Shown: piece by piece, positions 17,930 through 25,549 of the stretch
Numbering within the stretch: the stretch's first letter is position 1
How the letters are laid out: each line of letters opens with the position of its first letter
From: JAUIAI01 sp045106815
Lineage (GTDB): Bacteria; Pseudomonadota; Gammaproteobacteria; Burkholderiales; Burkholderiaceae_E
DNA: 64,000 nt
Reading direction: 5' to 3'
Assembly: GCA_045106815.1 (NCBI GenBank)
Contig: JBGCFG010000014.1
Location: 1 to 64,000, forward strand
Position numbers and translations under genes: made by a program
The notes under the pieces: model-generated
Database searches by the model: none
What the model was told of the DNA's origin: nothing
Seen by the model: the letters and a program-made list of their open reading frames with translations, nothing else

Positions 17930-18433
17930 TTGAATTCACCACAGTTGCTACCGTTTCGAGTCGGGCAGGGCTTTGACATTCATGCTTTAGTGCCCGGACG
18001 CCCCCTAGTTCTGGGTGGTGTCGAAATTAAACATCGCATGGGACTGCTCGGGCACTCAGATGCCGATGCTTTGTTTCATGCCATTACCGACGCCATCCTG
18101 GGCGCTGCCGCACTAGGCGATATCGGGTCGCTGTTTCCCGACGATGATCCGAAGTTCAAGGGTGCTGATAGCGCGTTGTTGCTGCGCGAATCCCTGGCAA
18201 GAGCTCGTAGCAAGGGCTGGCAACTGGTGAATGTCGATTCAACCGTAATCGCTCAGGCACCTCGGCTTTCACCTCATGTTGCCCAGATGCGTGTGAATAT
18301 TGCGAGTGCATGCTCAATTGCGGTCGAACAGGTGAATGTCAAAGCAAAAACGGCCGAGCGCCTTGGATCGCTCGGCCGTCAGGAAGGCATTTCAGCTCAG
18401 GCAGTGGTTTTGCTCAGCGCTGTTCAAGCGTGA
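17930..18433 (+). CDS. ispF: 2-C-methyl-D-erythritol 2,4-cyclodiphosphate synthase
   Basis: Next-but-one MEP-pathway enzyme after IspD; it forms the cyclodiphosphate. The 167-residue protein shows the zinc ligands in GFDIHAL and in LGHSDADALFHAITDA, plus the GDIGSLFPD segment, at normal family positions. The start is TTG at 17930, placing family sequence (FRVGQGFDIH) about eight residues in. The ispD-ispF pair is a common gene order. A perfect 11-bp inverted repeat lies within the last 30 codons (separate entry). The gene converges on the DUF3501 gene, 25 bases away. Confidence 0.94.
   Translation: MNSPQLLPFRVGQGFDIHALVPGRPLVLGGVEIKHRMGLLGHSDADALFHAITDAILGAAALGDIGSLFPDDDPKFKGADSALLLRESLARARSKGWQLVNVDSTVIAQAPRLSPHVAQMRVNIASACSIAVEQVNVKAKTAERLGSLGRQEGISAQAVVLLSAVQA
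18350..18379 (+). repeat. Perfect 11-bp inverted repeat inside the 3' end of ispF
   Basis: Arms ACGGCCGAGCG (18350-18360) and CGCTCGGCCGT (18369-18379) match exactly around an 8-base loop. They encode part of TAERLGSLGRQ in IspF, which is a conserved protein region, so the symmetry may partly reflect codon constraint. No T-run follows. It could act as an mRNA-stabilising hairpin; this is unproven. Confidence 0.5.
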
Positions 18434-18458
18434 CCATCAAGCCTGAGGTGGACTAGGT

Positions 18459-19049
18459 TTAGGTCAAATCATTGACCAGTGAATCGCGGATCGGAGCCGG
18501 TACCGGAGATACCGCGACCGTGTATTCGGGGTGGTCAATGCCGAAGGCTAGCGAGACACCGTACTTCAATGATGCCGCCATGTCTTCGGTCAGGGGAAAG
18601 CGCATAAAGTGCACAGCGGAGGTTTTTTCATCGTTTTCGCGAGCCAGATCTTCATCCGCTACCGCGAAGACTTTCTCAGCCCCTTCTACCTGTACCCAGA
18701 CTTTGTGTTCCAGGCCCTTGAGCTTCTTGAGTGCCGCCCGCCGCTCGGTTTCATCGGCATATTCGATCATCATGGTTGCTTTGAAATCGCGACCACCTGG
18801 AATCAACGGGTTGTAGGCGTCTAGTTCATCCTGGATACCAGCTTCTTCAAACGTCTTTTCGATTCGTAGCATTTCCTGGATCTGGTAACGAATCGTCAGC
18901 TCATCTTCAAAGAGCATCGTGACATGCTCGCCAATCGCGAGGCTGCGATTTTTCTTGTGCTCAAGCACTTTTGCACGGAACGTCGGCCGCTCTTTAGCGT
19001 AGGTCTCGAGCGGCCACAGAGAGTCTCGGGTAATGGTTGCCATCATCAT
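18459..19049 (-). CDS. DUF3501 family protein
   Basis: A 196-residue cytosolic protein of the DUF3501 family, recognised by YAKERPTFRAKVLEHKKNR, the LTIRYQIQEMLRIEK stretch and FPLTEDMAASL near the end. Function is unknown. Members are repeatedly found beside a rubrerythrin and a GlpC/HdrD-like iron-sulfur protein, exactly as here, so a shared role in peroxide or anaerobic redox stress is likely. Three ATG codons in a row (19049, 19046, 19043) could each be the start. It lies 37 bases after the iron-sulfur gene, in the same direction. Confidence 0.85.
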   Translation of the reverse strand: MMMATITRDSLWPLETYAKERPTFRAKVLEHKKNRSLAIGEHVTMLFEDELTIRYQIQEMLRIEKTFEEAGIQDELDAYNPLIPGGRDFKATMMIEYADETERRAALKKLKGLEHKVWVQVEGAEKVFAVADEDLARENDEKTSAVHFMRFPLTEDMAASLKYGVSLAFGIDHPEYTVAVSPVPAPIRDSLVNDLT

Positions 19050-19086
19050 GTTCTCGAAGAGTCAGAGTTAAGAGGTCGGTGCTGCA

Positions 19087-20433
19087 TCAGAGCCCATAGG
19101 CCATGCGCAGCAGTGTGAGGGGGTGTGCCACCTTGTCCTTGGCCTTGCCTTGCATGCCTTCTTCGATATGGTGGGCAGCCAGCTGGCAATCGGACGCAAC
19201 CCAGTTGACATCTCCCTTGGGGTGCTCGCCCGCCTGACGGAACACCGGGCGGCCGATCTTGAGTGCGGTTTCGTGGAACTCTTTTTTGACACCCCAGGTG
19301 CCCGCGTGACCTGAGCACCGCTCAATTGTGTTGAGCTCTGTGCCCGGCACCATCGACAACATCTCCCGGGTTTTCTGTCCGACGTTGTGAACTCGCAGGT
19401 GACAGGCAACGTGATAAGAGACGTTACCAAGTTCATTGGAGAACTCGGTTTTCAAGAGCCCGTCTTTGTTACGCGCAATGAAGTACTCGAACGGGTCGAA
19501 CATGGCGGCTCTCACGGCGGCCACATCTTCGTCATCCGGGAACATCAGCGGAATCTCTTGCTTGAACATCAGGCCGCAGGAAGGAATTGGCGCGAGAATC
19601 GCGTAGCCCTCGCGAGCGAGTTTGGCCAGCGGCGGAATGTTCTTGGCCTTTAGATCAGCCACAGACTCAAGGTCGCCAAGTTCAAGCTTGGGCATCCCGC
19701 AGCAGGCTTCCTTGTTGACGATCACATAGGGAATTTCGTTGTGGTCGAGCACTTTGGTCAGATCGTGGCCAATATCCGGCTCGTTATAGTTGACGTAGCA
19801 AGTCGAGTAGATCGCCACTTTTCCGGGCGTACGTTGCCCGTCTTTGACTTCAGTTGCCTTGGAGGTCGCGACATTCGAGCGAAAGGGCTTGGGGGTGAAA
19901 TCGGGTACCCAGGCGTTTTTGTCTACGCCGAGCACTTTTTCACCGAGTGCCCGGGCAGCGGGTACCTTTGCAACCGCGTTAACCGTTTGCGCGACAACAG
20001 GGATGGCGGCTAATTTGCCGTTTCGGTCTGTATTGCTCAGGGTCTTGTCACGAAAGGCGGTGGGCGTGCCATCTTTGAACTGAATGGCCTTGGCTCGGAG
20101 CATCAGGTGCGGGAAGTCGACATTCCACTCATGGGGCGGCACATATGGACACTTAGTCATGTAGCACAAGTCGCACATGAAGCACTGATCCACGACTTTC
20201 CAATAGTCCTGCCTGTCGACGCCGTCTACTTCAAAGGTCTCGCTCTCATCGACCAGATCAAACAGGGTTGGAAATGAGTTGCACAAGCTGACACAGCGAC
20301 GGCAACCGTGGCAAATGTCAAAAACCCGCTCCATCTCATCAAGGCACTCCTTCTCATTGTAAAAATCAGGATTAAGCCAGTCGAGCGGGTGCCGGGTGGG
20401 CGCCTCGAGTGAGCCTTCGCGCTGCGTCGCCAT
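19087..20433 (-). CDS. Heterodisulfide reductase/glycerol-3-phosphate dehydrogenase subunit-like iron-sulfur protein
   Basis: Iron-sulfur oxidoreductase related to GlpC and HdrD, 448 residues. Two 4Fe-4S motifs sit near the N-terminus: C41, C44, C47, C51 and C84, C87, C90, C95. The second has four rather than three residues before its last Cys. The C-terminal half has CCG-type motifs: a full one at NKEACCGMPKLE and a CSG variant (ERCSGHAGTWG). No signal or membrane helix is seen, so it needs an unknown electron partner. It lies between the rubrerythrin and DUF3501 genes. The family link is firm; the donor and acceptor are not known. Confidence 0.87.
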   Translation of the reverse strand: MATQREGSLEAPTRHPLDWLNPDFYNEKECLDEMERVFDICHGCRRCVSLCNSFPTLFDLVDESETFEVDGVDRQDYWKVVDQCFMCDLCYMTKCPYVPPHEWNVDFPHLMLRAKAIQFKDGTPTAFRDKTLSNTDRNGKLAAIPVVAQTVNAVAKVPAARALGEKVLGVDKNAWVPDFTPKPFRSNVATSKATEVKDGQRTPGKVAIYSTCYVNYNEPDIGHDLTKVLDHNEIPYVIVNKEACCGMPKLELGDLESVADLKAKNIPPLAKLAREGYAILAPIPSCGLMFKQEIPLMFPDDEDVAAVRAAMFDPFEYFIARNKDGLLKTEFSNELGNVSYHVACHLRVHNVGQKTREMLSMVPGTELNTIERCSGHAGTWGVKKEFHETALKIGRPVFRQAGEHPKGDVNWVASDCQLAAHHIEEGMQGKAKDKVAHPLTLLRMAYGL

Positions 20434-20474
20434 AGTGTCGTTCCGGGTGAGGGTGGGGGAGAATTAAAAACTAA

Positions 20475-20496
20475 ACGGGGAGCCAAAGCTCCCCGT
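20475..20496 (-). terminator. Rho-independent terminator after rubrerythrin
   Basis: Stem ACGGGGAGC / GCTCCCCGT with a 4-base loop. Read on the minus strand it is followed by TTTAGTTTTT. It lies between the rubrerythrin stop (20537) and the iron-sulfur gene start (20433), so it probably limits read-through and lets rubrerythrin be made in excess over the two downstream genes. Confidence 0.8.
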
Positions 20497-20536
20497 TGCT
20501 GGCGCTGCCCAACCAGCAGGGCTGTGAATGCGCCCC

Positions 20537-20959
20537 TTAGGCGTCGATGTTCTCCAGCGCCTTTGAGAACTTATTGGCATGTGAGCGCTCTGCCTTGGCG
20601 AGTGTCTCAAACCAGTCAGCGATCTCGTCAAATCCTTCTTCGCGAGCAGCCTTGGCCATGCCGGGGTACATATCGGTGTACTCGTGGGTCTCGCCGGCAA
20701 CCGCTGACTTGAGGTTGTCTTCTGAGGAACCCATGGGCATGCCGGTTGCCGGATCACCAACCTGGGCGAGGTAGTCAAGATGGCCGTGCGCGTGGCCGGT
20801 CTCGCCTTCGGCTGTCGAACGGAACAGGGTGGCGACTTCTGGATGTCCTTCAACGTCTGCCTTGTTCGCAAAGTACAGGTAGCGGCGGTTTGCCTGACTT
20901 TCACCGGCGAAGGCTGCCATCAGGTTTTCGTGGGTCTTGGAACCTTTAAGGTCTGCCAT
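20537..20959 (-). CDS. Rubrerythrin, short form without rubredoxin domain
   Basis: Ferritin-like diiron protein of 140 residues that likely reduces hydrogen peroxide. Iron-binding Glu/His positions are visible in AFAGESQANRRY, STAEGETGHAHG, VAGETHEYTDMYPG and AKAERSHANKF. The C-terminal rubredoxin-like domain with a CxxC pair, present in classical rubrerythrin, is absent, so an external electron donor is needed. The iron-sulfur protein encoded next door is the natural candidate. An AGGAG site precedes the ATG by about 8 bases. It heads the triad operon. Confidence 0.92.
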   Translation of the reverse strand: MADLKGSKTHENLMAAFAGESQANRRYLYFANKADVEGHPEVATLFRSTAEGETGHAHGHLDYLAQVGDPATGMPMGSSEDNLKSAVAGETHEYTDMYPGMAKAAREEGFDEIADWFETLAKAERSHANKFSKALENIDA

Positions 20960-21154
20960 TTAAGAACTCCTAGTTGGTGGTCAATCTCGAAAGACAGGGA
21001 CTATAAACCGAAAGCCAATACCCGACCGATAGGATTTTTGTATTCCAGCCATAAGGTCAGACAATCGGCAGCCTGTTGGAAAAGCGGCAGGAATGGTTGG
21101 AAGTTCGCAGCTACGGCTGAAGGGGAGGCTTCAAAGCCGATACATTAGGGTGAT

Positions 21155-22078
21155 ATGGATGACTTTATTGCAATACGCGGACTTTCAAAAATCTACGATG
21201 GCGGGTTCACGGCCCTTGATAACGTGGAGCTGTCGATCAAGCAGGGCGAAATTCTCGCGCTTCTTGGCCCAAATGGTGCAGGTAAGACGACACTGATCAG
21301 CATCGTCTGCGGGCTGAGCCGACCCACAAAAGGCACCGTGACGGTTGATGGGTTTGATGTGGTCAGGGACTACCGCAAGACGCGCGCCATGATTGGCCTG
21401 GTGCCTCAGGAACTCACAACTGACGCATTCGAGACAGTACGAAATGCTGTTTCGTTCACGCGCGGCCTGTTTGGGCTGGCATCCAAGCCGGCTCTCATTG
21501 AGCGTTTGCTCAAAGATTTATCCCTTTGGGACAAACGAGACAATCGCATCATGACCCTTTCAGGTGGCATGAAGCGCCGCTTGCTCATTGCCAAGGCTTT
21601 ATCGCATGAGCCTAGGGTGTTGTTTCTCGATGAGCCAACCGCCGGCGTTGATGTCGAGCTACGGCGGGACATGTGGGCGCTGATTCATAGACTGAGGCAG
21701 ACCGGCGTCACGGTCATTCTCACGACCCATTACATCGAAGAAGCCCAAGAAATGGCCGACCGGGTTGGCGTTATTAACAAGGGCAAAGTGATTTTGGTCG
21801 AAGAAAAGGACAAGCTCATGCGTAAACTCGGTCGCAAGCAACTGGCCGTGACGTTAAGCCCACCAATCGATGTGCTCCCCGCTGCCCTTGCTCGAGAAGG
21901 GCTAACGCTTTCCGACAATGGCACTGAGCTCATCTACACCTACGACACCCAGACAACCGATACAGGCATTGAAGATCTGTTATCCGATATCAAGCAGGCG
22001 GGTTTGATGCTCAAGGATCTCAAAACAACCGAAAGCTCTTTGGAAGAGATTTTCGTTTCTCTAGTGGGGCAGAAATGA
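21155..22078 (+). CDS. ABC-2 type exporter ATP-binding protein (YadG-like)
   Basis: ATPase of a two-gene exporter, 307 residues. Walker A is GPNGAGKTT, the signature LSGGMKRRLLIAKAL, Walker B VLFLDEPTAGVD, with the H-loop in ILTTHYIEEAQE. The tail of about 90 residues after the ATPase core is typical of the CcmA/YadG group. The stop overlaps the permease start (ATGA), so the pair is translationally coupled. The best-known relatives are E. coli YadG/YadH, whose substrate is not settled; nothing here identifies the cargo. Confidence 0.92.
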   Translation: MDDFIAIRGLSKIYDGGFTALDNVELSIKQGEILALLGPNGAGKTTLISIVCGLSRPTKGTVTVDGFDVVRDYRKTRAMIGLVPQELTTDAFETVRNAVSFTRGLFGLASKPALIERLLKDLSLWDKRDNRIMTLSGGMKRRLLIAKALSHEPRVLFLDEPTAGVDVELRRDMWALIHRLRQTGVTVILTTHYIEEAQEMADRVGVINKGKVILVEEKDKLMRKLGRKQLAVTLSPPIDVLPAALAREGLTLSDNGTELIYTYDTQTTDTGIEDLLSDIKQAGLMLKDLKTTESSLEEIFVSLVGQK

Positions 22079-22836
22079 ACTGGCATGCTGTTAAAGCGAT
22101 TTATATGTTCGAAATGGCACGAACACGTCGAACGTTGGGGCAAAGCGTTGTGTCGCCGGTCATTTCCACGTCTTTGTATTTTGTCGTGTTTGGTTCGGCG
22201 ATAGGTTCCAAGATCAATGAAATTGACGGTGTTTCATATGGTGCTTTTATTGTGCCGGGCCTGATTATGTTGAGCCTGCTCACGCAAAGCATCTCCAACG
22301 CCTCGTTTGCGATCTTTTTTCCCAAGTTCACCGGCACGATTTACGAGTTATTGTCGGCACCTGTGTCAGCGTTTGAGATTGTGCTTGGTTATGTTGGTGC
22401 GGCGGCGAGCAAAGCCATCATTCTCGGGCTCATCATTTTGGCGACTGCGGCTCTACTTGTGCCGCTCGAGATTGCCCATCCGATTGTCATGCTGGGTTTC
22501 CTAGTTGCGACCGCCGTGACCTTCAGTATGCTCGGTTTCATCATTGGTATCTGGGCCGATAACTTTGAAAAGCTGCAGATCATCCCACTGCTAGTGGTTA
22601 CGCCCTTGGCGTTTCTTGGCGGCAGTTTCTATGCCATCGATATGCTGCCGCCTTTTTGGCAAACCGTGTCGCTCGCCAATCCGGTTGTCTACTTGATTAG
22701 CGGGTTTCGCTGGAGCTTTTATGAAATAGCCGATGTGAACCTGGGTGTGAGTATCGCCATGATCTCGCTATTTATGATGTTGGCAATGCTCGTCATTTGG
22801 CGAATCTTCAAGTCTGGCTACCAAATCCGACAATAG
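22075..22836 (+). CDS. ABC-2 type exporter permease (YadH-like)
   Basis: Integral membrane partner of the preceding ATPase, 253 residues with about six hydrophobic helices. It has the ABC-2 pattern in which a long cytosolic start is followed by GAFIVPGLIMLSLL and, later, PLLVVTPLAFLGGSFY and LANPVVYLISGFRW. The last two match the family's conserved G-S-F-Y and N-P-x-x-x-x-x-x-x-R-x features. It begins within the ATPase stop codon. A decayed transporter gene lies downstream. Confidence 0.92.
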   Translation: MNWHAVKAIYMFEMARTRRTLGQSVVSPVISTSLYFVVFGSAIGSKINEIDGVSYGAFIVPGLIMLSLLTQSISNASFAIFFPKFTGTIYELLSAPVSAFEIVLGYVGAAASKAIILGLIILATAALLVPLEIAHPIVMLGFLVATAVTFSMLGFIIGIWADNFEKLQIIPLLVVTPLAFLGGSFYAIDMLPPFWQTVSLANPVVYLISGFRWSFYEIADVNLGVSIAMISLFMMLAMLVIWRIFKSGYQIRQ

Positions 22837-22918
22837 CCGCGCGCAAAAACGGGCAGTGTGAGGCTTAAGCAATGGGGACCACCATAGACCTGATCAGCCG
22901 CACTTGATCTGTCGCGCT

Positions 22919-23397
22919 TTGACGGCAACGCGTCCGAATGCACACGGTATTGCGCTAATGGCCATTGCCATGCTCGGCGTCCCCGTCGTTGACGGTATCG
23001 CAAAATGCTGAGCCTTGGGATCGGCTTTCTGGGGTCACGGGTGGTTCTAAGTCCATCAGGTGACAGTGAAGAGGGGGTTATTCTCGTTTTCGGTGCGGGT
23101 CTTTTCTTCGGCCTCTATTTGATCGCGACCCGTCAGGTATCACAGCATAGAGACGCTATCAAAACCTTGGCCTTTCAATGTGTTGCAGGTACGGTTTTGC
23201 TGACACCGCAGGCTGCGTTCACGTTTCAGGTGCCCCTTGCACCGCTGGTCTACCTTGAGCTTGTTGGCAGCGTCATATTTGGCTTTTTAATCTTTCAAGT
23301 GGTGCCAACACTAATGACAATAGTTGGTGCAGGATTGATCATCTTCGCTGGTTTGTTATTGGTAATACGGAATAACTTATCGGCCAGACCAGGTTGA
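22919..23397 (+). pseudogene. Remnant of an EamA/DMT family transporter
   Basis: The segment from 22919 reads as an EamA-like first helix (NAHGIALMAIAMLGVPVVDG, ending IAK) and then hits a stop at 23009. The sequence resumes in another frame from 23005 as the family's central motif (IGFLGSRVVLSPSG), a helix, TRQVSQHRD, and a last helix (GAGLIIFAGLLLVIRN). About 100 residues between helix 1 and helix 4, and part of the second half, are missing relative to a normal protein of about 290-300 residues. A frameshift plus at least two deletions best explains this. The 130-codon open part might still be translated but should not be a working transporter. Confidence 0.78.
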
Positions 23398-23540
23398 TCT
23401 TTGTGCATGATAGAAAATGAAGACATAGATGGATCACCGATGACTCTGAACTGATAGCTCAAGGCATATCAGGGTTCTCCAAGCGTTGATTGGTTTTCTT
23501 CGCCGCCCTTGACGATGAGGCGACAGGCTCTCTGGATCTT

Positions 23541-23568
23541 AAAAAAGCCGCGCGCTAGCGCGGCTTTT
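23541..23568 (-). terminator. Bidirectional-looking intrinsic terminator after the propeller gene
   Basis: Stem GCCGCGC (23547-23553) / GCGCGGC (23558-23564), loop GCTA, flanked by six A's on one side and four T's on the other. It would end minus-strand transcripts from the propeller gene whose stop is at 23601. It could also stop plus-strand read-through from the decayed transporter. Confidence 0.82.
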
Positions 23569-23600
23569 GCAACCACACAAATGAAGCCCTTTTTTTTGGC

Positions 23601-24563
23601 TTATTCAGCGTCTGGAATCAAAACGCCCCAGGGGAACTTGCCAACCGTCACATCGTCTAATTTCTTTTTGGTAGCTGTGTCAATGATTGACACCGTGCCA
23701 GATCGTCCGTTAGCGACATATAGCTTGCCACCGTCTGGGGTCATGGCCATATTCCAGGGCCGCTTGCCAACCTCAATCGTGTGGGTCACTTTGTTCGTGG
23801 CGACATCAATTGCGATAACAGTATGGTCTTTGCCGTTGGAAATATAGACTTCCTTTCCGCTTGGGTGCATCTCAACGCCGTTTGAGCGCTGGCCACCAGG
23901 AATGCTGGCAATGACTGAATGAGTTGCGACATCAATCGCAAAAACGGTATGGGCTACCTCGCAAGCGACATAGGCAAACTTACCGTCTGGCGTGAACGCA
24001 ATGCCGCGAGGCCGCTTACCAACTTTAATCGTGCCGTGATGCTTTTGCGCTTGAACATCAATGACATCGACAACCTGCGACTCTTCAGCACTCACATAGG
24101 CCCACTTCCCGTCCGGACTGAAGACCACGTGCTCTGGGTTTTCACCATCCGTGGTGACTTCGAACAACTTTTCGGTTGTGGTGGCATCGAAGAAGAAAAC
24201 GGCATTGTCTTCTTCAATCGCTGTCGCAAGAATCTTGCCGTCTTTGGTAATGCCGACGCCCTCGGGTGATTCACCAAGATCAATTGTCTTCGTGACTGCC
24301 TGCTTTTCCAGGTCAACAACGAGTAAGGCATTGTTTGGCTGGTCGCTTACAAAAAGCGTCTTTTTGTCGGCTGAGGCTACTAGGCCACGCGGTTTGTCTC
24401 CCGCGGCGAACTCACCAATCACTGAATCGGTCTTAGTATCCAGAATGGAAATCGTACCGGACCGCTCATTGGGTACATACGCTAATTGCGCGTTTGCCAG
24501 ACCCGCAGTCAGGAGGAGAGCAGCTGCTATTGCAGAACGCTTAAGTAAGTCCGTGTGCTTCAT
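23601..24563 (-). CDS. YVTN beta-propeller repeat protein (PQQ-dependent catabolism-associated type)
   Basis: Exported protein of 320 residues with a Sec signal (LLKRSAIAAALLLTAGLANAQ). The mature part consists of about seven repeats of roughly 42 residues in the YVTN style (VYISNGKDHTVIAIDVATNK, GKLYVANGRSGTVSIIDTAT), predicting a seven-bladed propeller. It resembles the propeller proteins often found near PQQ-alcohol dehydrogenases, but no such dehydrogenase is in view. The ATG at 24563 is chosen because the signal peptide starts there and an AAAGAG site precedes it. A binding or scaffold role in the periplasm is likely; the ligand is unknown. Confidence 0.85.
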   Translation of the reverse strand: MKHTDLLKRSAIAAALLLTAGLANAQLAYVPNERSGTISILDTKTDSVIGEFAAGDKPRGLVASADKKTLFVSDQPNNALLVVDLEKQAVTKTIDLGESPEGVGITKDGKILATAIEEDNAVFFFDATTTEKLFEVTTDGENPEHVVFSPDGKWAYVSAEESQVVDVIDVQAQKHHGTIKVGKRPRGIAFTPDGKFAYVACEVAHTVFAIDVATHSVIASIPGGQRSNGVEMHPSGKEVYISNGKDHTVIAIDVATNKVTHTIEVGKRPWNMAMTPDGGKLYVANGRSGTVSIIDTATKKKLDDVTVGKFPWGVLIPDAE

Positions 24564-24648
24564 GGTTTTCTCTTTAAGGTGATTATCAGTAGGCAAGTGG
24601 ATAATGAGTTGCCGAACAAGGGATCAAAAGGGACATAGGGTCTAAGGG

Positions 24649-25260
24649 TTACCGCGGTGCCATATCTTTTTTGATGTCAGCCAGAATCTCTTTGGCTCTG
24701 GCAATTTCTTCTTCAGACATTTTGGCCTGGAGGCGAGCGCGATGGCCGATAGCGTCCATGTATTCGTTGGTAATGGCAAGACTGAACCAAGCCCATGCAT
24801 GTGGCGAACTTTTCTCAACACCTCGCCCGCTTCGATAGAACCGCGCCAGATTGAGTTGCGACACGCCCTGATGTTGCATTCCGGCCTTCTCAAACCACAT
24901 CGCAGCGGTCTTGTAGTCGCGGTCAATGCCTCTGCCGTCTTTGAAAATCTTTCCCAGCTCCGATTGCGCTTCCGGATGATCTTGCTTGGCAGCGCTCATA
25001 AAGTGCTCGCGTGCCATCTGGAAGTCTTTTTCGACGCCCCAGCCGAATCGATACATCATGCCGAGTCTGTACTGGGCCTCATCATGCCCCTTCGCGCTAG
25101 CAGCTTCGAGTACTGGTAGGGCTTGATCAAAAGCTTCTGCATCATAGGCCTGCAGTGCAGCCGCAAGCTTTTCGTCGTTTGCCGCAAACGCTGCGCCAGG
25201 GACTACTAGGGAGATCGCGGCACTTATCGCAGCGGCGGCCAACAAATGGACACTGTTCAT
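24649..25260 (-). CDS. Sel1-repeat (TPR-like) periplasmic protein
   Basis: A 203-residue protein with a Sec signal (MNSVHLLAAAAISAAISL..., cleavage near AFAAND) and three to four Sel1-like repeats. The repeats include AQYRLGMMYRFGWGVEKD, AQSELGKIFKDGRGIDRD and SQLNLARFYRSGRGVEKS. Such repeats form helical adaptors for protein contacts. The start at 25260 is preferred to an upstream in-frame codon because the signal begins there and GGAGA lies about 4 bases before it. It is transcribed in the same direction as the propeller gene, 85 bases upstream of it. Its partner is not known. Confidence 0.85.
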   Translation of the reverse strand: MNSVHLLAAAAISAAISLVVPGAAFAANDEKLAAALQAYDAEAFDQALPVLEAASAKGHDEAQYRLGMMYRFGWGVEKDFQMAREHFMSAAKQDHPEAQSELGKIFKDGRGIDRDYKTAAMWFEKAGMQHQGVSQLNLARFYRSGRGVEKSSPHAWAWFSLAITNEYMDAIGHRARLQAKMSEEEIARAKEILADIKKDMAPR

Positions 25261-25549
25261 GATTCTCCAACGCAGCCGTTTGCTGCTTTTGTCTCTCAAA
25301 ATTCGAGTTGTTCGGTTGTGAGCGGCTAACAAGCGGCTCGCTGTTCACAACGTCGGCCGGGTTGTCGGGGGAACACCGATCAGTTCCCGCGTACCACCGC
25401 TGAGCGCAAGGAAGGTTAACAATTCCGGAATTGGGTAGCAAGTCAGGGGAGTCCTGCCTGGGCTGCCATCATCGGGTTCATCTGGGCTGCTGCTCTGGCG
25501 ATGACTAATTGATGCATTATCGGGGGCAGTTTGCTCACCAGGGCCTTAA

